From Kalymmatonema hyalinum WJT4-NPBG1 (GTDB lineage Bacteria; Cyanobacteriota; Cyanobacteriia; Cyanobacteriales; Nostocaceae), in contig JAHHIB010000054.1 of NCBI GenBank assembly GCA_019359075.1, positions 1-60,336 on the forward strand: 60,336 nucleotides of DNA, given 5' to 3'. Every line of letters begins with the position of its first letter. Position 1 is the stretch's first letter. Under the pieces are notes generated by a model, which was given only the letters and a program-made list of their open reading frames with translations, had not been told where the DNA came from and did no database searches. The position numbers and the translations under genes were made by a program. Shown here piece by piece: positions 51,031-59,927 of this stretch.

Positions 51031-51464
51031 ATTGCGAGAATTCCGACCAGCATTAGCAGAACCAACGTTGCATCACGGTGCGCGTATCTGCCGTTATGCT
51101 TTTTGATGGCTTTCATCATCGCGTCCACTTCTTCGGGTAACAAATATTCCCGTGATCGCACATCCTCATATCTGCGTTAATTCGGAGACTTGCGCCTGGA
51201 GACAGCAGGCTCACTTTTTGGCGTTGCTGATTTGAAGTATGAATTCAGTTTTGTCATGCTGAATGTAGCCCAGCAAAATGAAGCATCTGCGAGATTCTGA
51301 GGCTTCGCCACGCCAAGGCGTTCGCGTAGCGTCTCCGGAGGAGATACGCTTTACTTCGTTACGCTCAGAATGACAATTCATACCCTGATTCAGCAACGCC
51401 CACTTTTTTCTATTTTACCAACTTTTGATGATTGGGTATTAGGGAAGGTATCCAATGCAGACAT
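51000..51464 (-). pseudogene. tyrosine integrase 5' fragment, right copy, MITE-disrupted
   Basis: ATG at 51464 opens MSALDTFPNTQSSKVGKIEK. A 181-bp miniature element (51220-51400) then interrupts. After it the frame resumes as EPAVSRRKSPN, one in-frame TAA, then REYLLPEEVDAMMKAIKKHN and RYAHRDATLVLLMLVG, a tyrosine recombinase N-terminal domain. It stops at 51000 before any catalytic residue. It is homologous and inverted relative to 45358-45598. Confidence 0.8.
51220..51400. mobile_element. 181-bp MITE, TSD CACTTTTT
   Basis: Ends GGCGTTGCTGATTTGAAGTA (from 51220) and its imperfect inverse ending CTGATTCAGCAACGCC (to 51400). CACTTTTT is duplicated at 51212-51219 and 51401-51408. The interior carries a GGCGTTCGCGTAGCGTCTCC-type palindrome that is widespread in filamentous cyanobacteria. 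Confidence 0.85.
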
Positions 51465-51529
51465 ACGGCGAAACTCAACGGAACAAAGGTTAGCGTTACC
51501 GTCAATATGCCGCCAGATTCCTATCGTTT

Positions 51530-51558
51530 TACCAACAATCGGTTAAAAGTTGGTATTT
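51530..51558. repeat. att-like inverted repeat, right copy
   Basis: Exact reverse complement of 45267-45295 (29 bp). It lies 65 bp upstream of the right integrase relic, the same arrangement as on the left, and marks the right edge of the CHAT island. Confidence 0.75.
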
Positions 51559-51659
51559 ACAAAATATCTTTAAGGACGTTTATTTTAATATTTACTAATT
51601 CTTCAAAATAGGCGACAAATGCCTACCTGTAAAGCCAAATTAAATTCTGACTTTCTTAA

Positions 51660-53261
51660 TTACGAATTATCAATTAGCCCTTGCACTCTCGCTACCATTT
51701 GCCTCACTTCCTCAGCATCAGGCGATTGGATACGCTGCAATATCTCCAAGGCTGACTGCAAATAATCTAGTGCTTGATTGTAATCGCCCTGTTGTTCAGC
51801 TATATACCCTAACCGCCGCAGCGTCATTGCCTTGCCTTGGACATCACCAATTTGTTCCTTGAGGGTTAGGGATTGTTGATAAAGCTTGATCGCTTCTTCT
51901 ATTTCTCCTCTATTAGCTTCTAGTTTCCCCATCTCGTGCAACGTCGCCGCTTTAATTTGGACATTCCCGATTTGTTCTGTGAGAGCAAGGGTTTTTTGAT
52001 AAAGCTTGATCGCTTTTTCTATTTCTCCTCTATTAGCTTCTATATACCCCAAACATTGCAACGTCGCCGCTTTACCTTGGATATCGCCAATTTTTTCCTT
52101 GATGGTAAGGGATTGTTTAAAATAGGTGATCGCTTCTTCTATCTCTCCTCTATTAGCTTCTAGTCTCCCCATCTCGTGCAACGTCGCTGCCTTGAGTTGG
52201 ACATCGCCGATTTGTTCTGAGAGAGCAAAGGATTGTTCATAATAATTGATCGCGGCTTCGACTTCTCCCCTATCGGCTTTGATTGTTCCCAAGTTGTGCG
52301 ACATCACCGCCTGACCTTTGACATCGCCGATTTGTTTTGAGAGAGCAAGAGATTTTTCAAAAAGGGCGATCGCTTCTTCTATTTCTCCTCTATTGCCTCT
52401 GAGATATCCCAAGTTGCTCAACGTCGCCACCTTGAGCTGGACATCGTTGATTTGTTCTGAGAGAGCAAGGGATTGTTCATAATAATCGATCGCTGCTCCT
52501 ATTTCTCCTTTATTGTCTTTAAGTGTTCCTAAGCTGTTCAACGTCGTCGCCTTGAGTTGGACATCGCCGATTTGTTCTGAGAGAGCAAGGGATTGTTCAT
52601 AATAATCGATCGCTGCTCCTATTTCTCCTCTATTGGCTTTAAGTTTTCCTAAGCTGTTCAACGTCGTCGCCTTGAGTTGGACATCGCCGATTTGTTCTGA
52701 GAGAGCAAGGGATTGTTCATAATAATTGATCGCTGCTCCTATTTCTCCTCTATTGGCTTTAAGTAGCCCCAAGTTGTGAAGAATTGCTGCTTTTGCTGTT
52801 TTGTCTTCTGCTGGACAACTATCTAGGGCTTGTTGATAATGCTCTTGGGCTTTACTCACTTCACCCAGCTGTTCTTTAGAGCAAGTTAACTCGTATAACA
52901 CTAAGTAATTTTCAGCAAGTTCTAAAGTTGATTTGCACAGTTGAACAGCTTCTCGAAATCGGCTTTGATTTCTCCAGTGCCTTGCTAACCTCTGTGCTAT
53001 TTCTACAGCAATCTTGCCTACCTTCCCTTGCAACGCTAGCCGATGAATTTCTAAGCGTTGTTCTTCGCTTATGTTTTCCATCTCCTTCCACCAAAGGCGA
53101 TACAGCACCTCAGCCCCTTGCTTATGCAAAGCTTCTCCATCTTCCGGTAACTGCACAGGCAAAATGCGCGGCACTCGCAAAGCCTCATCATGGCTCGCTT
53201 CCAACAGTCCCAACGCCACCGCCCGACTAAATATAATGTTCCAAATTGGGGATAGTTTCAC
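51660..53261 (-). CDS. TPR part of split CHAT-NB-ARC-TPR protein
   Basis: A 533-residue frame. Residues 12-100 (SRAVALGLLEASHDEALRVP) read like the winged-helix end of an NTPase module, not a natural N-terminus. From about residue 130 come nine or ten 40-residue TPRs (NRGEIGAAIDYYEQSLALSE type). The frame overlaps the end of the upstream CHAT-NB-ARC gene by 35 bases in a +1 phase. Protein sequence continues smoothly from NLEHYI of that gene into SRAVALGLLE of this one, so both were one protein. It could still be made by frameshifting or reinitiation at the internal ATG 53261. Confidence 0.8.
   Translation of the reverse strand: MKLSPIWNIIFSRAVALGLLEASHDEALRVPRILPVQLPEDGEALHKQGAEVLYRLWWKEMENISEEQRLEIHRLALQGKVGKIAVEIAQRLARHWRNQSRFREAVQLCKSTLELAENYLVLYELTCSKEQLGEVSKAQEHYQQALDSCPAEDKTAKAAILHNLGLLKANRGEIGAAINYYEQSLALSEQIGDVQLKATTLNSLGKLKANRGEIGAAIDYYEQSLALSEQIGDVQLKATTLNSLGTLKDNKGEIGAAIDYYEQSLALSEQINDVQLKVATLSNLGYLRGNRGEIEEAIALFEKSLALSKQIGDVKGQAVMSHNLGTIKADRGEVEAAINYYEQSFALSEQIGDVQLKAATLHEMGRLEANRGEIEEAITYFKQSLTIKEKIGDIQGKAATLQCLGYIEANRGEIEKAIKLYQKTLALTEQIGNVQIKAATLHEMGKLEANRGEIEEAIKLYQQSLTLKEQIGDVQGKAMTLRRLGYIAEQQGDYNQALDYLQSALEILQRIQSPDAEEVRQMVARVQGLIDNS
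51900..52790 (-). repeat. 120-bp tandem repeats encoding TPRs
   Basis: About seven 120-bp units; the three at 52420-52790 are almost identical at DNA level, and each contains a GATCGCTGCTCCTATTTCTC block. Recent duplication or conversion within the TPR array is likely. Confidence 0.75.
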
Positions 53262-55242
53262 AAACTGCCACTAAAGCTTCCTTCGGTACTGGCAACTCAA
53301 ACACCAATCCCCGTGACAACATCTCCCGCATCGTTGTATCCATCTGTTGCAGCAGCGCCTCTGCCAAAACTTGCTCTCGCAACTCCACCGGATCTGCTGC
53401 TAACCGATTTAAAATTGCCGCCACATCAACTGTTGTATTTTGCAGAATCTTATCCAACCATTCCAGCAAGCGGGGATTACCATCCGCCAATTTCTGCGCC
53501 TGCAATTTTAACCCCTCTTCCACCTGAGATTTAGCATTAAAGGCTGTTAGGCGATTACATTTTTTTCGCAAATCTGCACCTTGCAGTGCATCCAACGGCT
53601 GCTTGTGAAAATACTGCAATTGGGTAAATTCAAAATCGTAACGGCAAGTAATGATGATGCGGTGAGAAGTGTAATTATCTCTAATTGCCCAAACTAAAGC
53701 TTTCAAAACCTCTGCTGCTTCCGTTTGCAGCACATAACTCTCATTGCGGGGTTCTAAATTCACTTCAAAGTCATCCAGCACCAACAAAAGTGGCTTTGTA
53801 TCCTCATGTGACTGCTGAAAAACTCGCCTCAGCCGAAACCTCAATTCCTCATCATAATTTTGTAGGCTTTTGCGTTGTTCGTTGTCATCCAACTTTTCTG
53901 CCAAACGACTCACTAGACTCGCTTCATCAATTCTCCCCACCCAAACAACGCACTCAAAATTCGGCAGTCTGTCACATAGCCTAGCTGCTAAACTACTTTT
54001 ACCCAAACCGCCCATGCCATGAATCAACAGCCCAACTTTATCGGTTGATTGCGTCAGCAGCACCCTTAAACAATTTTGCAATTGACGGCGACGACCAACA
54101 AAACTTTCTCGCATCGGGACTTTCACCTTACCCGCAGGATCTAAAAACTGGGTATTAACAGAAGGCGCTGGTGCTGGTTTCCGCCCACGAGTCCACAAAG
54201 GTGTGACTAATGAACCTGGTAAATCGCCAGATGCATATAGCCGCAACAAATGCCAATCCCGCGCCTTGTTCTTAATTAATGCTTGGTAAGTACAAGCAAG
54301 AGCTTCGGTGATTTGCTTTCCTGCTGACAATTCCTGATACAATGCGGTGGCTGCGGCTGTAGCATCAGGATCTAAAACCTTTTGACCCCAACCTAAAACC
54401 GCTTTTGCTCCCGATTTCAGCAATTCTTCAGCCATTGACGGCACAGAACCGGAATTGCCAGCTTGTCCAGTGCGACAACCAGAAAGGAAGATGAGTTTAG
54501 GCAATCGGAATTGTAACTCTTGAGCGATATCCCCAGCACTGGCATAGTCAGCTTCACCTGTTGCCTTTTCTGTAATGAAGCAGGGTTGTCCATCCTGGAA
54601 AGTAGCATGACCTGTCAGGTGTAAAACATCAAAATAATTTTTGTCGTAAGCATTGACTAAATAACCCAACTCTGACAAACAACCGCTTTCTTCCACCGCC
54701 AGCGCTAAAGGTTGCCGCGCTGTGGCTGACAAAATCCGTGCTTCCTCCGCCTCAAAATCCAGCACAGGTTTTACATCCAGGGGCGAAGTTGCCATAAACA
54801 AAACTTGCAATGCCCGGTTTTCTGCTTTGTCCTCAACGGTCAATTTTTTTACCGTACTATCTGATACCCAGCGCACCGGAACTACCGCCGGGACACGCTG
54901 AAGCAAAAAGCTAACGCCATCATGCAACACTTCCCAAGGCAGATGGGCGAGTCTTTCAGCCGCCGTGATCGCTAACACAATCCCCTGCCGCCGATACTTA
55001 TCTAGCAAGGGTTGCAGCCAGCGATCGCCTCCATCCAACCAATCATACAACCGCCGCCCAGTTACCGTATAATCCTCTGGGAAAGCCGAGACGTAATAAT
55101 CTCGCTCCGCCAACTCAATCAAATCAGCGATTTCCGTTAAAGAGAGCGCTCGCCTTTGATACTGATTTGGATTATCACTAAAGTAACGTAACTCTACGTA
55201 ATTATCCGCAATAGCCTTCAGGTCAAGGTGGAGGATTTGCAC
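53227..55242 (-). CDS. CHAT-NB-ARC part of split protein
   Basis: A 671-residue protein. The CHAT peptidase spans about residues 1-345, with H212 in LHLTGHA and C256 in FLSGCRTG. It is followed by an NB-ARC/NACHT-like ATPase: SFVGRRRQL (380-388), Walker A GMGGLGKS (409-416), Walker B LLLVLDDFE (about 478-486). The order protease-switch-TPR across the two frames is the standard layout of self-contained CHAT STAND proteins. The frame ends at TAG (ATT TAG T) where a +1 shift would enter the TPR frame. Confidence 0.85.
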   Translation of the reverse strand: MQILHLDLKAIADNYVELRYFSDNPNQYQRRALSLTEIADLIELAERDYYVSAFPEDYTVTGRRLYDWLDGGDRWLQPLLDKYRRQGIVLAITAAERLAHLPWEVLHDGVSFLLQRVPAVVPVRWVSDSTVKKLTVEDKAENRALQVLFMATSPLDVKPVLDFEAEEARILSATARQPLALAVEESGCLSELGYLVNAYDKNYFDVLHLTGHATFQDGQPCFITEKATGEADYASAGDIAQELQFRLPKLIFLSGCRTGQAGNSGSVPSMAEELLKSGAKAVLGWGQKVLDPDATAAATALYQELSAGKQITEALACTYQALIKNKARDWHLLRLYASGDLPGSLVTPLWTRGRKPAPAPSVNTQFLDPAGKVKVPMRESFVGRRRQLQNCLRVLLTQSTDKVGLLIHGMGGLGKSSLAARLCDRLPNFECVVWVGRIDEASLVSRLAEKLDDNEQRKSLQNYDEELRFRLRRVFQQSHEDTKPLLLVLDDFEVNLEPRNESYVLQTEAAEVLKALVWAIRDNYTSHRIIITCRYDFEFTQLQYFHKQPLDALQGADLRKKCNRLTAFNAKSQVEEGLKLQAQKLADGNPRLLEWLDKILQNTTVDVAAILNRLAADPVELREQVLAEALLQQMDTTMREMLSRGLVFELPVPKEALVAVCETIPNLEHYI

Positions 55243-55776
55243 ATTCCGAATTCTAGACGCAATATCTTACTGAAGTCTAACACTCCCAATTTCAGAATTT
55301 AAAAAGAATTACATACAATCCTCCTCAAACTCTCTTTTCTTTGCGTCCCCTGCGTTAGCCTACGGCAAGCTGCCCTCTTTATATCTGGATTGGTTTGATG
55401 AGTTGCTCTTGGGGGATGTTGGGTCAGATTTTTCAGTTTTGCCCAACAATGGGTCATTAGTTGGCATTACATGAAATTGGAATAGGATGAAGACAAGCAA
55501 GCAGCAAATTCCTGTACTGGCATGGTGCTTTGAGGCTAGTCCATTTTTTTAAGCGTGTTTCAGCGAAGCGGTGACTGTAGTGCCGTTTCTATATCCTTCA
55601 ATAAAGGGTTTTCGTAGTAAATTTCCGGTTCAGAACGGTGACCCGTGTTACAACTTCGCTAACCTTACCTCGAATACAACAATTACTTGGCATTTGGATG
55701 CAGCATCGATACCTTTGGGACTTTAATGAATCCTAACCCTAAAACGTGGCACGCACTCGCTTGAAATCTCTAACTT
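55243..55776. other. spacer with a Tn3-type end
   Basis: No gene. It contains a solitary Tn3-like terminal repeat (55608-55645) and the TGCGTTAGCCTACGGCAAGC-type dispersed repeat near 55350. Confidence 0.5.
55608..55645 (-). repeat. solitary Tn3-like terminal inverted repeat
   Basis: Thirty-one of 38 positions match the right terminal repeat of the element at 58449-58656. Read on the minus strand it starts CGGGTCACCGTTCTGAACCG, so its outer face points right, toward the metalloprotease gene. No mate is seen within 500 bp. Confidence 0.65.
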
Positions 55777-57720
55777 TCATAATTGTTGAAGCGAAATGGA
55801 TTGAAGTTCGCTGATAGAGTTACGGATGAAAACTATATCAAACATATTACCTATTTTTCCTTCTTCAAGAGCACTTTCAATTTCCTTCAATAGCGAGATT
55901 GCTGTTTCAAGGTTCTTTTCTGAATACTTTTTTATGGCAAGCCATTTACAGTTCTCTATAATCAGATATTTGATGCTAAAAGATAAGAAAAAATGTCCTA
56001 CTTCTTCTGCGCTTTGTTCAGCCTGTCTACTTATTTGAATCGACTCTTGGATTGCAGAATCGTCATCATCGCGTGAGCCTTTTCGCCACTTTGCGTAAGC
56101 TATATCGTACAGATATCTATCTTTGTATTGAGAGAGCAAAGTATCGTTTTCAACCAATTCATAGGTTTTCTGAGCATAGTTAGCTGCACGGGCATAATCA
56201 CCACACATCTGTGCAATTTTACCTGCAATCTCTATGTAGAAACAATACTCACGGTTCTTGAACTTCAACCTGGACTGGTCGGACTTATATCTTATAAGTT
56301 CGCCGAATTTCAATGTTTTCGCTCTGTCCCAGTATGACTCTGCTGCCAAGAACATCCTTTTATCGATAAGGTCTAATGCTTCTGCACGAGTTCTAAGATC
56401 TAATACTTGCTCAACAGCTTCTTTTTGTTGAGCGCTTAGAGTATGGGAGTACTCATGTGCTCTACCGTCAGAGAGTAACTGTTTGAGGATGAGCCACTCT
56501 CTACGTTTCATTGAAAGCTCATGTGTAAAAACAAGTCTATCTGCATGATGCGCTGACAAGAACCTATCAGAGCAAATAAAATCTTCCACGAGTGAATAAG
56601 GTATTCTAAGTTCTGCTGCTGCCTGATTTATCTCCTCGTTGGTTAAAGTGATATTCTGGCGTGCGTTTCTTGATTGAAAGAGAAAGGTAGAAAAGGAACT
56701 GTTCACCCAGAAACGCAAGAAATAATAATCAAAAGAGTAAACATGAGTTATCGCCCCGCCCGAACGCTGTGTGTATTTTGGCCAAATACCTCTCTCACTG
56801 ATAATATAATCAAGCAAGTCCCTGAATAGCTTCATTCTTTCGTGAGATAAATTAATTTTATTTTCTGTGAGAAAAATGTCTTGTCTGACTATCGCATCGA
56901 TTCCAGATAGGAAATCGAAAATATCGCCGTACATGAGCAGAGCACATCGCATCTCTTCTACAGAAAGAATTTTATTTAGCCGTGTCGAACATGCACCAGA
57001 AGCTATAGAGTCACAAAACATCTCCTCAAATATGTCCTCTCTAACGCTGGATGCAGAATCACTCAGAACATCTTTGATAAAGTCAGTTTTAAAAGGACTT
57101 GCAAGCCACTCATCGTGCTTCTTTTGCAATATATCTTGAGAAATATTCCAAAATATGTGGCTTTTGATCCCTCGTCCCCAAAGTACATGTCCTATCTCAT
57201 GCAAGATAAGGAAGACAGTAAATAGATTCCACCATTCATCAAACTTCTCAGAATTTGTTAATATATATTTATTAATTGTGTCAAATAACTCTGATATAGA
57301 CGTTAATGTACTTATAAGACTTTCTTTGTCACGCGGTTGAAAAGAATATTTTTGTGGTCTGACGCATCCTAGAGTACAACTGTGCCACTGATTTAGTTGA
57401 AGAAGAGAAATCTCCTGCAATGATTGCAATATTCCATCACATCTCTGGTCTAAAGTTGCAAATTCGCTCATTAGAATACGTCGAAAAATAAGACGAATAT
57501 GCATTAGAAAGTGCGAATTGATTAATATAGTTTCATTACCAAGAATTTTTTCACGTCTAGCAGTTCCCTCTTTCTTTGCTTCAAATGTAATAGTTAACTC
57601 AATATCATTCAAAAAAGAAAAATCTTCATAAGTGCAGATATCCTTCAAAATCTCATTACAATATTCAGCAAGAGATGTGTATTCTTGTGCTAATGATTTA
57701 TTTGAGAAAACTTCAATCAT
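55777..57720 (-). CDS. HEIGH zinc-metalloprotease with C-terminal helical repeats
   Basis: A 647-residue protein of no family I can name. The centre of the N-terminal half has LILHEIGHVLWG (H174, E175, H178), a zincin HExxH motif. It is followed 54 residues later by FEEMFCDSIA (E232/E233, D237), which fits the E-x3-D third-ligand helix of M48/ImmA-like zincins. Residues 440-647 are helical and TPR-like (IAGKIAQMCGDYARAANYAQ). No signal peptide or membrane helix. The DNA is more AT-rich than its neighbours, a sign of separate origin. A small membrane protein gene lies upstream in the same direction. Likely a protease whose repeats sense or bind a target. Confidence 0.7.
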   Translation of the reverse strand: MIEVFSNKSLAQEYTSLAEYCNEILKDICTYEDFSFLNDIELTITFEAKKEGTARREKILGNETILINSHFLMHIRLIFRRILMSEFATLDQRCDGILQSLQEISLLQLNQWHSCTLGCVRPQKYSFQPRDKESLISTLTSISELFDTINKYILTNSEKFDEWWNLFTVFLILHEIGHVLWGRGIKSHIFWNISQDILQKKHDEWLASPFKTDFIKDVLSDSASSVREDIFEEMFCDSIASGACSTRLNKILSVEEMRCALLMYGDIFDFLSGIDAIVRQDIFLTENKINLSHERMKLFRDLLDYIISERGIWPKYTQRSGGAITHVYSFDYYFLRFWVNSSFSTFLFQSRNARQNITLTNEEINQAAAELRIPYSLVEDFICSDRFLSAHHADRLVFTHELSMKRREWLILKQLLSDGRAHEYSHTLSAQQKEAVEQVLDLRTRAEALDLIDKRMFLAAESYWDRAKTLKFGELIRYKSDQSRLKFKNREYCFYIEIAGKIAQMCGDYARAANYAQKTYELVENDTLLSQYKDRYLYDIAYAKWRKGSRDDDDSAIQESIQISRQAEQSAEEVGHFFLSFSIKYLIIENCKWLAIKKYSEKNLETAISLLKEIESALEEGKIGNMFDIVFIRNSISELQSISLQQL

Positions 57721-57999
57721 CTTTAACCATTAAATCTATTCAAGCTTTCTTTTTTTACCATATTTTTTCTAAGAAGATCTAAGAGACGGGCCTATCGTAT
57801 GGTTATCGCCCTCCGGGCAAGGCAGAAGGAGAAATTTCCAATTCCAAAGAAAAGCCCTTTTGCCTTGCCCAAACCGGGTACAAGACCCCCAAATAGATGA
57901 TTTAGTGGTCTTCAATTAGGTGGGTTTTGAATCTCCACCTAATTCTGACTTGTAAGTAGGGCACTGGAGTTGGGGTAAAGGGGAAAGGAACAAAGCTAC
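57721..57999. other. gap with two hairpins
   Basis: GGGCAAGGCAGAAGG (57815-57829) pairs with CCTTTTGCCTTGCCC (57856-57870), 14 of 15 positions. AATTAGGTGG (57914-57923) pairs exactly with CCACCTAATT (57935-57944). Neither has a T-run, so attenuation between the two leftward genes is possible but unproved. Confidence 0.55.
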
Positions 58000-58419
58000 T
58001 TAAATTCTTGGCGGTGAATTTTTTTCATTGGCACTGTCCTCTGCCTTCGTACTTCTACCTTCTTCAATAATTGTTGCGCTATCATGAGCTTTTACGGCTT
58101 CAAGCGCATCCTTCAGATTTTGTTCAACATTGTCATCGCATAAGATGTTGATAGTAGTATTATGAACATTGACAATCGTTTGAGAAGAAGATTCTCGTAA
58201 TTCGAGAATAATATCAACAAAAACCGGAACTACTATAGCTGCGATAGGAATTATAAATTTGGTGATCGTGGTTCCTGAGATATTTGAGGAAGAATCTTCG
58301 CGATAGGGAATAGAAGCAGCTTCAAGGAGTTCAGTAACTTGTCTACGACTATTATCTAACGTGACTAAAGTAACACTACTAGTTGCAGTCATTTCTAAAA
58401 CCATAGATGTAAGACTCAT
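58000..58419 (-). CDS. small single-pass membrane protein
   Basis: A 139-residue protein with an N-terminal strand-rich part (SSVTLVTLDNSRRQVTELLE), one membrane helix at about 55-73 (FIIPIAAIVVPVFVDIILEL), and a second strand segment (TIVNVHNTTINILCDD) followed by a charged tail. The sequence strand, TM, strand resembles the small constant components (EACC1-like) that accompany effectors in STAND/protease conflict operons, but the match is by layout only. It precedes the metalloprotease gene by 280 bp on the same strand. Confidence 0.6.
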   Translation of the reverse strand: MSLTSMVLEMTATSSVTLVTLDNSRRQVTELLEAASIPYREDSSSNISGTTITKFIIPIAAIVVPVFVDIILELRESSSQTIVNVHNTTINILCDDNVEQNLKDALEAVKAHDSATIIEEGRSTKAEDSANEKNSPPRI

Positions 58420-58448
58420 AGGTTGCGTAATAGATAATACTTATATCG

Positions 58449-58656
58449 GGGGTCACTATGCCAATCCGGGAAAATTGTACGTTAAGGAATTTTCAAGAGT
58501 CTGAAACGACGATTTTCTGTTCAAACTAGATCAAAACTAGTAGCATAACTATAGTTCTTTCAGCAATTCTATGGGAGAAAGTACTTATTAAAAGGCTTAC
58601 CCTCACCTTAGTTTCAGCCTTAGCGTACAAAATTTCCGGTTTGGAACGGTGACCCG
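58449..58656. mobile_element. 208-bp element with 38-bp Tn3-type TIRs
   Basis: The left repeat, 58449-58486, starts GGGGTCACTATGCC and ends TGTACGTTAAG. The right repeat, 58619-58656 on the other strand, starts CGGGTCACCGTTCC and ends TGTACGCTAAG. The two agree at about 28 of 38 positions. G-rich outer ends and (C/G)TTAAG-like inner ends are Tn3-family features. No 5-bp target duplication is seen, so it may be an old or rearranged insertion. The interior has no gene. Confidence 0.75.
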
Positions 58657-58678
58657 GTGTTAGGCTGATTGTAAGCAG

Positions 58679-59301
58679 TTACATTATTGATTTCCCTGCC
58701 ATCCGTCGAAGATACGTTTTAACCGTGTTGTAGGAAAGCCCCGTTTCGCGGCTCATGCGTCCTTGTGAGTAGCCAGCATTCTGCATCGCTATAAGTTTAT
58801 CCTTCCACTTTTGAAAACCGTTAGGTCTACCAAGAGTTTTTCCTTGGGCGCGGACACGTTTTAGCCCTGCCTTGGTACGCTCGGAGATTTTTATGGCTTC
58901 CTGCTGTGCCAGGTAGGATAAGACACCGAGAACGATATGGGCAACCAGTTCATTATCCGTGTCGAGCAGTGGTTCGGTATAGCTTTTAAACCTGATGCCA
59001 TAGGTGTCGAGTTGCTGAAGATAATTAATCGTTTTACGGATACCTTCGCGGTAAACCGATCCAATGACCAGAATACCACAACGTCAAATCGGCGTTTCGC
59101 GGCATCTTCAAAAAGTTTTGCAAAACCGGAACGCTCCCGTCTCCCTTTTTTACCTGATTCCGCGTCAAGGTATACCTTGTAAATCTGCCAGCCCTGGCGG
59201 GTGCAGAATCCCTTTAGTTCCAGAAGTTGGTTATCCGTATCTTGATCAGCTGTCGATACCCGCAGATACAAGGCAACAGAGAAGGTATGGTCAGGTTTCA
59301 T
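58679..59301 (-). pseudogene. serine recombinase (resolvase), frameshifted
   Basis: From ATG 59301: VALYLRVSTADQDTDNQLLE with the catalytic serine in RVST, then RRFDVVVFWSLDRFT. One base is missing at about 59048. The next frame continues as REGIRKTINYLQQLD, then SERTKAGLKRVRAQGKTLGR and an HTH tail (GYSQGRMSRETGLSYNTVKT) ending at the TAA at 58679. Restored length is 207 residues, the size of Tn3-type resolvases. The stop lies 23 bp from the right terminal repeat of the 208-bp element. Confidence 0.85.
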
Positions 59302-59543
59302 CTTGTCTGCATTAGGTAGCCGAACTGGTCTTACTAGCGGTCTGAGTAGCAACGAAACCAAAAACGCAGTTAAGGCATTTTAAGAAAAAATGTTTTGAAT
59401 AGATTTTATTTTCTGCACCAGACCTGTTTACTAAACTCCTGCGAAAAACACTGATTTTGATGTGAGGAAATAAGGCTTTGCAGGGGGGCGTTTTGGTGTT
59501 AACTGAACAGTTGATGAGTTAACTGTCTCAAATACAATTCCCT

Positions 59544-59927
59544 TCACCTGATGAGGTTCACGGCAATACTCAAATCCAGTTTTTTCCAAACCTTATCTGC
59601 TGTAAACACTGGAGCTTGCAGGATAATACCCAGACCTAAGCAGGCGCGGTCGCCCAGTGATAAGCCATGCTGCTGAGTTTGAGCGTTTAAGTTAGCCGCG
59701 ATATCTGCTTGCTCTTGATTAAAGGGGATTGCGTCAATATCCAACCAGCGCAAAATCTTTTGAGACGTGAATTGGTCATACTTTCTTTGTAGAACCGTTG
59801 ATGTTTCGCAAAGGTTAACCATAGATATAACCGCATTAGCCAAAACACTTTTGACAACATCTTTGCCCGGTTCTTCGTGAATAAGCGTCAATAGCGCCGA
59901 GGCATCAAGAACCGCTTTGTTCTTCAC
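59544..59927 (-). CDS. vapC: PIN-domain toxin, VapC type
   Basis: A PIN-domain ribonuclease. I favour the GTG start at 59927 (MKNKAVLDASALL, 127 residues); an ATG at 59954 would add nine residues and lengthen the overlap with vapB. Acidic residues, counted from the ATG: D17 in VLDASALL, E50 in NLCETS, D102 in LSLGDRACLGLG and D120 in VFTADKVW, the VapC layout. It overlaps the AbrB-type antitoxin gene by 23 bases. Confidence 0.88.
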   Translation of the reverse strand: MKNKAVLDASALLTLIHEEPGKDVVKSVLANAVISMVNLCETSTVLQRKYDQFTSQKILRWLDIDAIPFNQEQADIAANLNAQTQQHGLSLGDRACLGLGIILQAPVFTADKVWKKLDLSIAVNLIR

